Source: Chlorophyllum brunneum
Lineage: Eukaryota; Basidiomycota; Agaricomycetes; Agaricales; Agaricaceae
NCBI GenBank assembly: GCA_963576785.1
Contig: OY756139.1
Location: forward strand, 2,852,001 to 2,916,000
DNA: 64,000 nt
Reading direction: 5' to 3'
Both the position numbers and the translations under genes were made by a program. The notes under the pieces were generated by a model. That model was not told where the DNA came from. It did no database searches and worked only from the letters and a program-made list of their open reading frames with translations. This document shows, piece by piece, positions 46,255-58,041 of the stretch. Position 1 is the first letter of the stretch, and each line of letters opens with the position of its first letter.

Positions 46255-47526
46255 TTAAGGGAGTCCGCGAAAGTTGAAAGCCCCGGGGCCCTTGTGCTTA
46301 TATCTTGCTGGGAAAGTCCAGTTAGGCTTGACAAGCATCCTAGGAAGTTGAGAACCAATCTGGAGCCCTGGGGCATGAAATGTAAGCCTCATACCTCATA
46401 AAAATATATCGATCAAACACTTACTGCACAGGATACAATGGCCAAGAACCACCTACGGCATTATATGAGCATTTTCATGTTGTGCTGGTAGTGAGTGAAC
46501 GCACGAGTCACTTATAGTAGCAGAGAGGTCGGTGATTGCGGACAACAGGGTCCACGTGGTTACAACTGGGCGAGAGTATTAATCCATAGCAGTGGTAGGG
46601 AAGATTGTAACTCACAGAATATAACCGCAAACCCGACGGCCCCATCTTTAAGAATACGAGTTACTATTGGGGCCTTGCACCATCCTGCTGTTGCGATCGA
46701 CTTGTATTTGTGAATAATGAGAGATAGAATGATAATTTGTGAGATAATGGCGGTAATGCTATTTCTTTCAGCGATGTTACTTCCGCCAGGAAAACACCAA
46801 ACGCACCCAAAATAAATAAATGAGTCGGGGCTTCGCACCGCGACCTTAAATGACTCAAGGCCAGTATCTGGTGGCCTGAGAACAATGCCGATGATAGCGG
46901 CAATTATCTCGCATACCAACAGTAAACCAAATGTACAGGCAATAGGAACGGAACAATTGTAGAGCACATAAACTAGGTGTGGATAATAAGAGGTTGTTAA
47001 GACGCGTCAAAGTTAGGCCTAGGCCGCGCACCTCGCACCATGAGTCCCATTTCGACCGAAAGTATTAGGGCACCTCCGATGACGACCTGACACGAAAACC
47101 AGTTACGTAGTGGAGGCGGAAGCAGCTCTGTGCGTGTTGTCACAGACAATTCGATCGAGCGGTTTGCTCTGGAATCCAGGGCGGTCGGTATCGGGTTCAC
47201 GGCTTCGCAAAGCACGACGTACATTAGTGCCAACAGCGCGAAGTAACGAGTGAATAGATATTGCCATTTGAACCAGTTTTTGTTTGATTTGCTAGATGTT
47301 GTTAAACATGGTGTTAGAGCCACTGTTCAGAAGAGGGAAGGATCAGTACTCGCGTCCAGATGAGTTCGATCTCTTCGTCGAGGGTTAAACAAACTTCATA
47401 AATGAAGAATGCCAAGGAAGCAACTGCGTCGATCATGAGATTTGGCCGCCTCATTCGACCGACTTGAAAACACGAACCTCGAAAGTACTCTATACCCAAC
47501 AACGAGTGAGTAGGGGGTGGTTCCAT
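46255..47526 (-). CDS. DUF6533-type seven-helix membrane protein
   Basis: Member of a large Agaricomycete family of receptor-like integral membrane proteins of unknown function. The N-terminal motif is plain: IEYFRVASLAFFIYEVCLTL followed by DEEIELIW, then FKWQYLFTRYFALLALMYVV, a MGLMVRVYVLYNCSVPIA helix start, CEIIAAIIGIVL, and a later ILKDGAVGFAVIF helix. Exons: 47478-47526, 47354-47423, 47032-47291, 46616-46972 with agreeing phases; later exons are less sure, the last probably ending at 46255 (frame ends FNFRGLP). The intron after LIW needs a GC donor (47352-47353, GCGAGT). Paralogs of this family are often lineage-specific and variable in expression; ligand and role are unknown. Confidence 0.7.
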
Positions 47527-48600
47527 CGCTAGGTTGTATCGGGTTTCCTTCAGCTCCCATGTAAGGGATGCGAAGAGGGGCTTGGTCTGAACAATGATAT
47601 GTGCGCGGAGGGGTGAGGTATGAGCAGCCGCTGTTCACTTGCTCTATATGTAACGTCGCCATGCTTGAACATTCAGGGGGTGCCTCGTTTCCGAGACCCA
47701 GAAGCACGTTGCAGGATGTTTGTGGTTCATAAAAGAACCGATTCTCCCATGATTTGATCATTGGGTAAGCTTTTCGGGTGCTACTGCTGTTCTTCGGAGT
47801 GTAGTGGTGTTATGGCGGCTTATCGATGAATGAAATGCAAGCCGATGGTATCCGTGAGTGGCTTGATGGGACAGTAGATTGAGCAGTTATTGGCAAAGCG
47901 GAGAAAGTGATCGAACACCCTTAACAGTATGTAACCGAACCGTTCCTGCTGTTCGAAAGCTGTTCTCCTATAATAATATATGCGCATAATGCTGAGGTTT
48001 CCCGACGGCACAGATTTTACTTTAGGCCAGCACTTGGGGTTCGACTTGGCCGGGTGGTTGCCCGAAAGCACGAGCGTTGATCTACAAGGGGATTCCCTCT
48101 GGGGGAACCGACGATCCGCGAACGCGTGAAAACGATGCTCGAGGGGGAGCATAGGTGAATTTGGTGACTATAATCATAAGACGAGGAGCATGCTACAGGT
48201 AGTGTCAACACAGCCATTGTAATGCGCTCGAGGGTTACCTACACAATGCCATAACTTGCGGTCTGTGTTTATCTAGCCTATTGTATTCCAGTATGCGTTT
48301 CACATGAAGCACTGATCAAGACTCAAACTGAGGGGGAAAATAGCCGGGACAAGAGCTTGTGATGCCATGGGAAGGTCGGCTAGGAGAGTCTGGAGGACTA
48401 TGAGTTCAGAGGAGAGAAGAGACAGGGGCGAAGACGCGTGAATGTGGCCACGTGAGCGAAATATTGAGGAGGACTTGCACCGTCACTGTGACCCAACTGC
48501 ACTTCACGTAGAGTCTGTATCCGCTCGCCTTCATATACTCCGTCTCCGCCTTTGTATTATAGGCTCACAGCCACAACAAGCCGATTACGGACCTTCCAAT
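47527..48600. promoter_or_regulatory. Divergent intergenic region, DUF6533 gene / CTR9
   Basis: 1.07 kb between divergent start codons. Minus-strand frames at 47396-47761 and 47820-48152 have no recognisable motif. Promoters for both genes are expected; nothing else is seen. Confidence 0.4.
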
Positions 48601-51600
48601 GGACGATATCGACACATTCACACCGGGTCGCACTGTGGATATTGATCTTGGAACCGCAGAAGTCATAACAATCGATCTCGATAACCTGGACCCTAATCCG
48701 GACGATGTATTAGATTTGCTGAAAGATGGCCAATGCAGGGACTGGGTCTGGACAAAGTTGGCAGGGGAATACTGGGGAAAGGGATACCTGGACGGTGCTG
48801 AACGAATAGCCCAGACAGCTATCGAGTGTATGTGTGTCGTCACTCCCTCTTGAGCCAATTCAAATCCTCGCGCAGCTTTCCAGGCCAATGGAACTACCGC
48901 ATCTCTCCCACCAATTTATTGTCTGCTGGCTAACATCAACATTGCACGCTCGCGGGCAGCACCGAAACACATACTGACTGATGCTCGTACGTGCAACCAC
49001 CCGCCACAGACTAAGAGATTCATCATTCGTGCAGGACAGGATATTATGAATGAAGAGCGTTCAAAGGATGATTATTATCGTGAAGCCGCACAGCTGCTCA
49101 ATGCTGCTGAGCGAGTTGGCCGAGACTCCGGAGAGCACGTTAACGAAACATTGGCTTTCTTGACACGAGGTCTGCGCTCTTATTCTCATTTTGTTCTCGT
49201 ATTGATCTTCCATAGGTATCCAACAACTGGCTACACGTTCCATGGATGATGCATTGCGGTCATTTGACGGTGTTCTTGCCGTCAAACCGACTAACCTAGT
49301 TGCATTACTCGGAAAGGTAGCTTACATGCAGTATATGATATGCTTGTGTTGACCCAGTCCGGTTAGGCGAGGATTCTGTATGCTCGACGAAATTTCAAGG
49401 ACGCTTTACGTTTATTCCAGGATGTACTACGGTATAACCCCAGTTGCCAGCCGGATCCACGGGTAGGAATCGGTCTTTGTTTCTGGTCCATGGATAACAA
49501 GGCAAAAGCTCGAGCCGCTTGGCAGAGGAGTCTCGAAGTGGTAGGTCATGTCGCTTCTTCCCTTTGAATGGTTACTAACGGAACTTATAGAATCCCTATG
49601 AATGGGCGGCTCAATTGCTCCTTGGGCTCGACGCCATCAACACCAGTAAAAACACGCAACTTCCAGAGGCTGAACGGACCCAAGCATTCATTTCGGGAAC
49701 CAAGCTAGTGGAAACAGCGTTCAAAGCCAACCAAAAAAGTGCTGCTGCCGCAAACGCTCTTTGCGAAATCTTCCTTCGTAAGGGTAATTTCAAGAGGGTG
49801 TGTCGTTCGCACTGTTATTTTCTCGCTCGGAGCCCTGACGTTACATGCCCTAGGCGCTCAAGTTGGCCGAACGAACGATACAGTTCGCTGATACCTTGAC
49901 AATTCTTACAGAAGGTCACCTCCGGGCTGGCAGGGTTTGTCACGCAGAAGGCTCCCACGTCCAAGCCAAAAGGTTCTACTCCGCAGCGACGGATGGACAG
50001 CCCAAGCACGTTCTCGGTGCCATTGGTCTGGCCCAGATGCAACTTCAGCACGGTACGTTTCAGAGAATTCCGGAACAGTTTCCGCCAGCCTCATGAGCGT
50101 AGACGAGATCCCCGCCGCGATTCATACCTTGGATACCCTATTGCAACCACCCAATCCCCAGAAATCTTTGGAAGCCACCGTGATGCTCGCATCTCTTCGC
50201 GCGCACCCGCGACCGGGTGTTTCAAGTGCTGATATGACACAGGAGAAGATGCGTGCGCGAGATCTATTTGAGTGTGTTGGCAAGAGCATCGAGCTTGACG
50301 AGGTCCGGACAAATGGACATATCTCAAGTCGTGCGTCTCGTGCCATTCTCGACGACATGGATATGCATGCCGAGATAGCTCGTTTGTGGCAAGGCGAGAA
50401 CCTTGATCGGATGCGCAAGGCGCTGAAGGAGGCTTTACGCATCAGTGAATCGACTGGCAAAGTCGACCCACGGTTATTGAACAATCTGGGTGCGCTCCAG
50501 CACTTGGAGGAGAACTATACGTCTGCGAGAACGATGTATGAAACAGCCCTCACCACCGCTGCTGCTCTTAGCATGGATATATCCGAAGCCATGTCCACAT
50601 CCATCCTATACAACCTCGCTCGCGTGTATGAAGATCAAGGCGAGGACGACCTTGCCAAAGAAGCATATGAGAAGCTACTTTCGAGACATCCGGAGTATGT
50701 TGATGGTATGTTCGGAGTCATTCAGGTCACGCAATCACACTCACATCATCATTTGAAGCTAAAATTCGGCAAGCTCAAATGTCCTCCAATATCAGCCGTC
50801 ACAACGACGCCCATGAGCTCATCAAACAATGCCTCACATCCCAAAACAGTAATCTGAATATCCGCGCATTCTATACCTACTTCCTTATCCAAACAAACTC
50901 CATCAAGATTGCCAAAGACTTCGTGTTCAGCACGCTTAAAGACTTCGACAAGTATGACGTATACTCATTATGTGCCGCTGGCTGGATTCAGTACCACCAA
51001 TCTCGCGAGAGTCGTGACCATTCGCCAGACGGCATCAAAGAACGGAAACGAGGTTTCCAACGCTCCGCAGAGTTTTACGAGAAAGCCCTACAACTGGACC
51101 CTCAATGTGCGTTCGCCGCGCAGGGTTTAGCTATCGTCACCGCCGAAGATGCACTGGGGACGTTAGGCGGCGCCTTACCTTCGACAGTGCCTGTGCAGAC
51201 TGACGAGGTGTCGAAGAGGGTCAAAAATGCTCGTGAGGCGCTTGATACTTTTGCCAAAGTCCGAGAGTCGAAAAATGACGGTAGTGTGTATTTCAATATG
51301 GGCCATTGCCACTACGCGAGCGACGAGTTTGACCGTGCAATTGAGAGCGTGAGTTTAGTTGTCCACTCTCCACCCTACAATCGCTGATCGTTTCTGCAGT
51401 ATGAGACTGCGTCCAAATTCTACGATGGTCATAATATATCGGTGCTCCTATGCCTTTGCAGGTCCTGGTACTCTAAAGCTACCAAAGACCAATCGCATCC
51501 TTCTATGAATACTGCGCTAAAGTATGCCCAAAAGGTACGTTATCTTACCGCTCTTTTGCGCTCCGCCCTCCTCATGAGTCATAGGCTTTACATATTCAAG

Positions 51601-52572
51601 CAGGCGACAAAGCCATCATGTACAACATCGCCATGATTCAACAAAAGTCTGCCGAGATGCTATTCGCTCTGCCGCCTGCCAAACGAACGCTGGCAGATCT
51701 TCAGCGAGTCATCGACCAAGCATCTCATGCACAAAAGTAAGTCTCTCTCCATGCCATGACCCTGAGCGTCGCGACTCACGCTCTACAGGATCTTTGCCTC
51801 GCTTGCGGCGGTGAAAACGCAGCTCGTACCATATAGCAAAGAAATCGCAGACCATCGTAGAAAATATGGTGAAAGTATGCTTCGGAAAGCTGAAGAACAC
51901 CTTGCTGCGCAAAGGCAACACGAAGCCGAGACGCAAGCTCGTCTGGAGGCAGCTCGTCGTAAACGGCAAGAGGATAGGGAGAAACAGGAAGCTGCTGAAG
52001 TGAGTAGTTGCGACTTCCGTGGTATGGCATAAACTGACGGAGTTGGCTGCGTTATAGCGGGAAGTTGAAGAGAAACTTCGTGTAGAGGCAGAGAAGCTTG
52101 CTGAAGAGCGTCGCATTGCTCGTGAACAGGCCATGGAATGGACACGAGAAGTTCGAATGGAAAGTGACGAAGAGAAAGAAAAGAAGCCTAAGAAGGCAAG
52201 GAAACCCAGGAGCGAAGCACCCAGTGGAGATGAAGGCGAATCTCGCAAAAAACGCCGTGGAAAGCTCAAAAGGGCCCCTAGCGAACAAGGGGATGAAGAC
52301 GGAGCGATGTTTACGGATGAGGATGATGCGGAACGGCCAGCAAAGAAGGTGAGCACATCCTGGCTACGCAAAGCCACTTTGTTTGACTTTATTATTATCA
52401 GCGAACCACGAAGAAACGCGTCATTAGAGACGATGACGAGGAAGAGACGGCTAACCCTCGCAAAAAGCAATTGTATGTGGCCTGATCCCAGATATACTAT
52501 GATGAAACTAAGTGATAAACCTATAGCAAGAGCAAGGAGATGCTCTCCGACACTGATGAGGAAATGTCATGA
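48601..52572 (+). CDS. CTR9: Paf1 complex subunit Ctr9 (TPR protein)
   Basis: Scaffold of the RNA polymerase II-associated Paf1 complex, needed for histone modification during elongation. The protein is long and built of tetratricopeptide repeats: for example ALRSFDGVLAVKPTNLVALL, FKDALRLFQDVLRYNPS, DPRLLNNLGALQHLEENYTS, YNLARVYEDQGEDDLAKEAY, SVYFNMGHCHYASDEFDRAI. A highly charged coiled coil follows (about 51800-52130) and then a Lys/Glu/Asp-rich tail with KKRRGK-like nuclear signals ending MLSDTDEEMS. At least fourteen exons with short introns; the start is the ATG at 48601 (MDDIDTFTPG) and the stop TGA at 52570. The 253-codon minus frame at 51709-52470 is the mirror of the charged region. 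Confidence 0.92.
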
Positions 52573-52814
52573 GCTATGCATATCTTTCCTGCCGTGCGCG
52601 CTTTTGCTGCGTATCTATACTTTCGGAGTGCTGCACAAAGTTGATATATAGCTGTTTCTTTATTCCTATCAGTGCGGTCGGCCACTGATGTGTGCCTGAA
52701 TGGAAGGAACATCTTGTTATGTGCATTCGTAGCTATTGCGTTTCCATCATAGGTGGTCGTAAGTCATGATACATGAATGCCAAAAATATAGATGCCAAGA
52801 ATGAGAATTCCGTT

Positions 52815-53675
52815 TCAAAAAACCCAAGGAATCAATTTATAAGGGACTCTGTTAGCCCAGTTCTCCCATTCTGTAGGGCTCAAGTCGCGTAAGGCGTCAT
52901 CCTCCTTGGACATTCTCTTCATAAGTCCAAAGGTGATAGTCCCAATCACACCGAAATTAAGGAAGACGGCTGCCTTCATGACCATGCTCTTCATCACACC
53001 GCTTTCCCTAACCCAGGAACCCTGGTGTGTGCCATGATTAGTACCTGAGGCGTCAAGAGTCGTGATGGTAGCGCTTACATCAGATGCGTACAATAATGAC
53101 AGACCAGTGATTGTGATAAGGAGGCCAGTGTATCCTGGGTGTCGAACAACACCATAGGGACCGGTTGTTACAAGGACATGATCTTTGCGAATGCTCATTT
53201 CATAGGTGAACATGCTCCCCAACGCTTTGTAACACTTGTATCTGATAAATCCTCCCAACACGGTCAAGAATGATCCGACGAAAAATAAGTTTGAAGGACG
53301 AATGCGATCTGCTCCACCGTTGGTGTATACGAGGTTGGAGAGAATATGTTTAGACATGGATAGGGAAGGTTTGTGGTTTGCCAGGATGACGGCTACTTCT
53401 GCGAGGGCAGTTCCCCAGGTGATGATCTGGGATAAATCATCATTCGTATGAGGTGTACGAGGGAAATGATTAGAATGGCATACCTTGACTATCCAAGGAG
53501 CAGAACGCTGTTTGATGGCTACCTCGAGTGTTGTTGATTTTGCCTTCTCATCTGCTGTTGGAGGTGGATGGGGTGGGGTTACTGCTGTTTGAAAGCCAAC
53601 CATGGCAACGAGTATACAAGGAATCTTGACCAAAGGAAGCATGGGAGGACTTATGAGATCTTGCAATAGGCCCAT
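52815..53675 (-). CDS. Isoprenylcysteine carboxyl methyltransferase (ICMT)-like membrane protein
   Basis: Integral-membrane methyltransferase of the ICMT/Ste14-like group, which methylates the C-terminal prenylcysteine of CaaX proteins (mating pheromones, Ras) at the ER. The catalytic-region motif is clear: FIRYKCYKALGSMFTYEMSI, KDHVLVTTGPYGVVRHPGYT, then a hydrophobic pair and MKRMSKEDDALRDLSPTEWE with a C-terminal WANRVPYKLIPWVF, all typical of basidiomycete ICMT-like proteins. Exons 53484-53675 and 52815-53426; the 57-nt intron 53427-53483 is a multiple of three without a stop, and its removal gives WIVKIITWGTALAEV. About 267 residues. Basidiomycetes carry several paralogs of this type, so equivalence to Ste14 is not claimed. 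Confidence 0.85.
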   Translation of the reverse strand: MGLLQDLISPPMLPLVKIPCILVAMVGFQTAVTPPHPPPTADEKAKSTTLEVAIKQRSAPWIVKVCHSNHFPRTPHTNDDLSQIITWGTALAEVAVILANHKPSLSMSKHILSNLVYTNGGADRIRPSNLFFVGSFLTVLGGFIRYKCYKALGSMFTYEMSIRKDHVLVTTGPYGVVRHPGYTGLLITITGLSLLYASDVSATITTLDASGTNHGTHQGSWVRESGVMKSMVMKAAVFLNFGVIGTITFGLMKRMSKEDDALRDLSPTEWENWANRVPYKLIPWVF

Positions 53676-54303
53676 GGTAGACGTTCAAACAAAAAAGTAC
53701 GTGAAAGAGATGGTGACGAGGAACGTGAAGCGTGGCGGATCCCAAGGCGGGGTCTTTATAGCGAAAGTGCCGAGCTAGAAGCGACATAGTTTGCCCCTGG
53801 AAAATCATCAGAAAGGGAAGGACGAGCGTGGCCAAAAATGGAACAGGCATGGTACCCACAGCGCTATCCCTTGTCAAGCGGGGGATCACAAGGTCCTAGG
53901 CTGGGGGACAGCGAGCCAAAAGTAGCTACGCCGCCCAGCACACGGCATTGACCCGTCTTGGTGCCCATTTTAGACGTCAAGATTTGGAGATATCGCATGC
54001 CCACTTGTCAAGCGTCATTGCGACTTGAAGCCAGCTACTCTTTATGACCAATAAGGTTTAGCACAAAACCGGGAAAGCTTGTTCACCCCGCGAACCATAC
54101 TCAAAAGGACAAACATGTTGCTTGGGCCGAACGGTTGCTTCGGTCCGGCGAGATAAGGTGTGACTCGACGGTGAGCCAGGTCAACTCAAGCGCCATCGTC
54201 GCGACCGTCCGTCATAAAACCTAGTCAGAGTAAGATGTGCACCTTGTCCTCCCTCACTAAGCGTTGAATCCGTTAGCATTCTCCTCAGGAAAACCGCAGC
54301 ACT
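53676..54303. promoter_or_regulatory. Divergent intergenic region, ICMT-like / R3H protein
   Basis: 628 bp between divergent start codons, with promoters for both genes. A 113-codon minus frame (53548-53889) overlaps it but is in the wrong frame for the ICMT-like protein. Confidence 0.4.
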
Positions 54304-55843
54304 ATGGCTGATACGGTCCCTCCAATCTCGACCCCAGTACTTTCATTCCCAGCGATCCTTCGGAACCCAGGTCTGAAGGATCGTTTTGCTCACTTACACG
54401 GAGGTCCTTCTGCCAGTAATGATCAGACAATCTCCAGCCAAATCCGAGCCAAGAAACTCCGAACGGACTACAACGAGGGAAAGCGCTGGGTCAGACGCAA
54501 AGATAATGGTCTGTTCTCCATCACTTCTGGGCCCCAACCGAACATGACGATTACCTTCCTTCCGGCGTTGAATGTCTGCAGCGCACTTCGCTGGCAACCC
54601 TCATGTAGTTGCGGCAACCAGAAACGACTATATTTTACCAACTCCTTCGAACAAGCCTACATTCCCCGAACCGTTGCCTTCGTATCTTCCGAGGACTGTG
54701 AAGGTACCCGTTGCGACGCTTCCTACCCGTGATCCTGTATCTGCTAGTGCAGGTCGCTTTTCTTTGAGCATGAAAGGGATGCGAAAGGAGTTACGACGAG
54801 CGGGAGGGCGAGCTGAAACTCTAGTCCGAGATGTCGAAAAAGAGATGATGGAATGGCTTAAAGGAGGTGTTATGCTTAGGCCGGACGAATCCAATGCTGC
54901 TGGACTTGGTAACATGCACTTCAAGCCGGGCGAAGGTAAAGATATTGGAACCACTGGTTCTATCGTCGAGATTTCGCGTACACCATTGCAGCTAGTTTGG
55001 AGCATTGCCGATGATCCTTTTGCCCGTTATGTGGTGCACTGTTGCGCTCGTTATCATGAAGTTGTCAGCTTCAGTGAGTAGGTTCAAGTTCCCACACAGT
55101 TCTTGCACTCACCAGTATATTCCACAGGCAAGGGCATTTCGAAGGAGCGCCTTACCTATCTTCTTCGTCCAAACGTCAAGCAACCGGACTATGGCGCAAC
55201 TACAACACTAGCAACCCCGCCTGTCACAGATATCGATTATTCCTCTCATCCTGATACCACCGACATCGACTCGGACTTCGTCTCCGACCGTGACCTTGCT
55301 GATTCGGACGCCGAGGAACCAGCTACCAACACGACCGCGACTGGTAACCTTGAAGCAATTCAGGAGACGTCCCTTCCATCCTCACCACTTATCAAGAGTG
55401 TCGTTAAGGAGGACGACCAATGGTCTGTGCTCAGTGCTGATGCTGAGGCATACGGGGACGAATCTAGCAGCGAAGCAGGTCAAGACTTGGCCAGCTCTAT
55501 CGCTAGTCTTGACTTGGAGGATCGGCACCACCAAGCCCAGAATAGCGACCTGCCTATCGACGAGACAATAGGCGGCAATGATCCAGACAAGACCTTGACT
55601 CAAGACGCCGTGGAGGGGAATGAGATTCTCTCAGAGGAGAGAGATTCTTCTCCTGCTAGGCTGTCTCACTATCACCATCCTTCTCATACTCCTGGCAGAC
55701 GTTGGACCAGAAGTACTTCTTCACCATCTCGCTCTCCCGCCCGTGTTCGACGCCTTGCATCTGCCAAGAAGCGCCGACGCGCCAATACCAGGATGGGCAA
55801 CATTGGTAAATATACCTCGTTCTACGATTATCTGTTTACTTGA
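54304..55843 (+). CDS. R3H-type protein with R3H-associated N-terminal region
   Basis: Probable nucleic-acid-binding protein. The N-terminal part has RTDYNEGKRWVRRKDNAHFA followed by GNPHVVAATRNDY, the layout of the fungal R3H-associated N-terminal domain. A second region, PFARYVVHCCARYHEVVSFS, resembles an R3H motif (Arg-x3-His) though the fit is partial. The second half is acidic and Ser/Thr-rich with a basic end (AKKRRRANTRMGN). Exons: 54304-54508, 54582-55073, 55128-55843. The first intron is fixed by the motif RRKDNAHFAGNPH. The last 280 bp have a degraded second copy at 57622-57850, so the 3' end took part in the tandem duplication described below. Family call is moderate; existence of the gene is firm. 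Confidence 0.8.
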
Positions 55844-56674
55844 ACTTTCAACTTGTTGAACTCGGTTGATCCGAACCCTTTTATATGTAAATAACCACTG
55901 TATCAATGGAACAACTTTCAGGTAAGGCCACATAGACATAAGCGAGTGGAAGGCAGGATGTGGATCAACGTACAATCAACTTGTGTCCATTTTCAGTTTA
56001 CTTTGCAACAGTGACGACTTTGCACTTGGTTGCTCCCGATGCAACGCCGTCCCTATATTCTGAAGCGATTGACTCCACTTCATTCCATGGCTGGAGTTCT
56101 TGTTGGGTCGTTCCAGATGGATAGCCCTTTGGGATTCATATAAGGAATGCAATCTTGTTTGATATACCCAACCTGGAGCTTGATGTGCGTGGAAGAGCAT
56201 TTCATCTGCAGATTTTCCCGGAATATCGGTGGTTTCGAAAGAAACCCCAGTGAAATGGGTCACCTAAATGAAATAAATTAACTGAAGGATGGCGGAATGG
56301 ATCTCGGGATGGTTGTGATGGATTGGACGAGATTGAGGCTCGCAGCCATGCGTTCAATGCTTTCATGGTGGCTTCGTAAGTTGTTTTGACTGAGCAATTT
56401 TATTTTATCCCATTCGTTCAATGGTACCATGGCAAGCCGGCATACGGGCTACTGGTTCCGATCATGCAGCACCATGGTATACATACCGCGGACACCTACA
56501 AAATCAGTCACATAAGGATTCAGAACACATATCTATAAAAATATGCAGCACTCTGCCTATAGGAAAGAGCGGTGAAAATGTAGCGGAGCTTATTAGCGAG
56601 GGACAATCGGGCCGCTAGTGTCCATTATTCTTGGGGTGAGTGATAGATAGTAAACACAATGGTTTACACACCTG
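55844..56674 (-). pseudogene. Decayed gene fragment (copy A of fragment X) and flanks
   Basis: On the minus strand around 56000-56300 there is a fragment similar to the one at 58042-58440: shared pieces are DPF-x-WG-F and MLFHA-x4-GW-YQT. In this copy the two pieces lie in different frames and stops interrupt them, so it is broken. It lies downstream of the APH-like gene at 56675. The parent gene is not recognised. Confidence 0.5.
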
Positions 56675-57493
56675 CTACAGGGGGTCGTTGTATTTCCACA
56701 TTTCCCTCTCAACCTCCAACTCGTCCGCCCAAGGCCCGAATACATCGCCCATAAGCTGGACCCATTCATGATATGGGTCCCTGCTGAAACACGCCGTTGT
56801 ATATTCCCAATACTCCGGGAGCCAAGCAGCACCCTCCCAATCGAGGATGGCTGCAAGTCGACCGTTACTATGCAGGAGTACGTTGTGTGGGCTTAAGTCG
56901 TTGTGTGTGAGACAGATGCGGTGAGCTACTGTATGAACCTTGCGTCCAAACTCCTTGAGGTGTTCCTGCTCCTTCAAGTACGAGCGGTCATAGAGGTAGC
57001 GGTAAAAATCTGGTTCGGTGGGGAATGGGCCAATAGGGTCGGCCTCGACTCGGTAGCAAAGAAACGGACCTCCTCCGACACCGCAAATGCGAGGGCCACT
57101 GTGAGGGGCTGGCAGCGAGCGAAGCTGATTGAAGCAGTTTTTAAGGTCCGATGCCAACAGTGATCGTTCTGTGGTGGACATCGTTTGGAGGCGGGCTCTT
57201 ACGGGCTCGCCGACAACACGAGTCATCAAAATAAAAGCGCCGTCGGGGGTGTCTATTGCATCGATTACAGATGGGATGGGAATAGTGGTACGTTCTCGAA
57301 TGTAACGCATTGCATTGGCCTCGGATGTAGAGACGGTCACACCACGCTTGACATACAAGTTGAATGGCAGACGATAGCAACGTGAAGAGCCAGTCGGTCC
57401 ATAAAGCTGTAGACCGATCGAGATTAGAACATTGTATATCCGAAGGCGTAGAGGGGAAGGAGCATGAAGCCACAGATTAAGCAGAACACCCAT
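56675..57493 (-). CDS. Aminoglycoside-phosphotransferase (APH)-like kinase, copy A
   Basis: Single-exon, 272-residue protein of the APH/choline-kinase-like fold. The catalytic loop reads ICLTHNDLSPHNVLL (the HxDxxxxN Brenner motif, with Asp and Asn intact) and the metal-binding Asp is in AILDWEGAAWLPEYWEY. An N-terminal ATP-binding part contains SEANAMRYIRERTTIPIPSV and GAFILMTRVVGEPV. Such fungal APH-like proteins are abundant, often expanded in tandem, and their substrates are mostly unknown; antibiotic resistance should not be inferred. Copy B at 58656-59474 has the same length and about 84 percent identical residues (my count, 44 differences in 272). Start chosen at the ATG giving MGVLLNLWLH to match copy B. 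Confidence 0.85.
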   Translation of the reverse strand: MGVLLNLWLHAPSPLRLRIYNVLISIGLQLYGPTGSSRCYRLPFNLYVKRGVTVSTSEANAMRYIRERTTIPIPSVIDAIDTPDGAFILMTRVVGEPVRARLQTMSTTERSLLASDLKNCFNQLRSLPAPHSGPRICGVGGGPFLCYRVEADPIGPFPTEPDFYRYLYDRSYLKEQEHLKEFGRKVHTVAHRICLTHNDLSPHNVLLHSNGRLAAILDWEGAAWLPEYWEYTTACFSRDPYHEWVQLMGDVFGPWADELEVEREMWKYNDPL

Positions 57494-57621
57494 AAGAACG
57501 GACAAGGAGTGCCACGATTAGTAAGCTGAGCCAGCACATGGCGCCCTGGTAGCTTCGGCCAAAAAGGGAGCGCCGGGGCAGGCGCGACGGCTACCTTTTT
57601 TGGGGACATAAAAAAGCGACC

Positions 57622-57850
57622 CGCCTATCGACAAGACAGGTGATCCGGACAAGACCCTGTAGAGCAGAGAAAACCTTCCCCGGTTAGGCTGTCCCACTAT
57701 CCTCCTCCTGGCAGACGTTGGACCAGGAGGAGTTCACCATCTCGTTCTCCCGTCCGTGTTCGACGCCTTGCATCTGCCATGAAACGCCAACGTGCCAACG
57801 TTGGTAAATATACCTCATTCTACGATTATCTGTTTATGAACTCGACTCGC
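57622..57850 (+). pseudogene. Duplicated 3' end of the R3H gene (broken)
   Basis: This stretch repeats 55558-55850 of the R3H gene: shared text includes CCTATCGAC, GATCC-GACAAGACC, GGCAGACGTTGGACCA, GTGTTCGACGCCTTGCAT and GGTAAATATACCTC-TTCTACG. It has deletions and an in-frame TAG after the GACAAGACCCTG part, so it cannot code for the original tail. It marks the start of the second duplication unit. Confidence 0.85.
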
Positions 57851-58041
57851 CTAAATACCATGTCAGCTACGCGGACCACATAGACATAGTCAGAAAGTGA
57901 GTGACTAGGGGGGTGGGTACTTGACTGGAAGGAGTACACCGAATCCGGTAAACTATGTTTTGACACTGGGCGTGCCCCTTTGCAACGTCATCCCTCTATT
58001 TCAAAACCTTTGACTTCACTTTGTTCCATAAAGTATCAACG

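Noticed and set aside
51709..52470. 253-codon minus-strand frame rich in Ser/Phe
   Set aside because: It is the mirror of the Glu/Lys-rich end of CTR9; such shadows are expected from that codon use.
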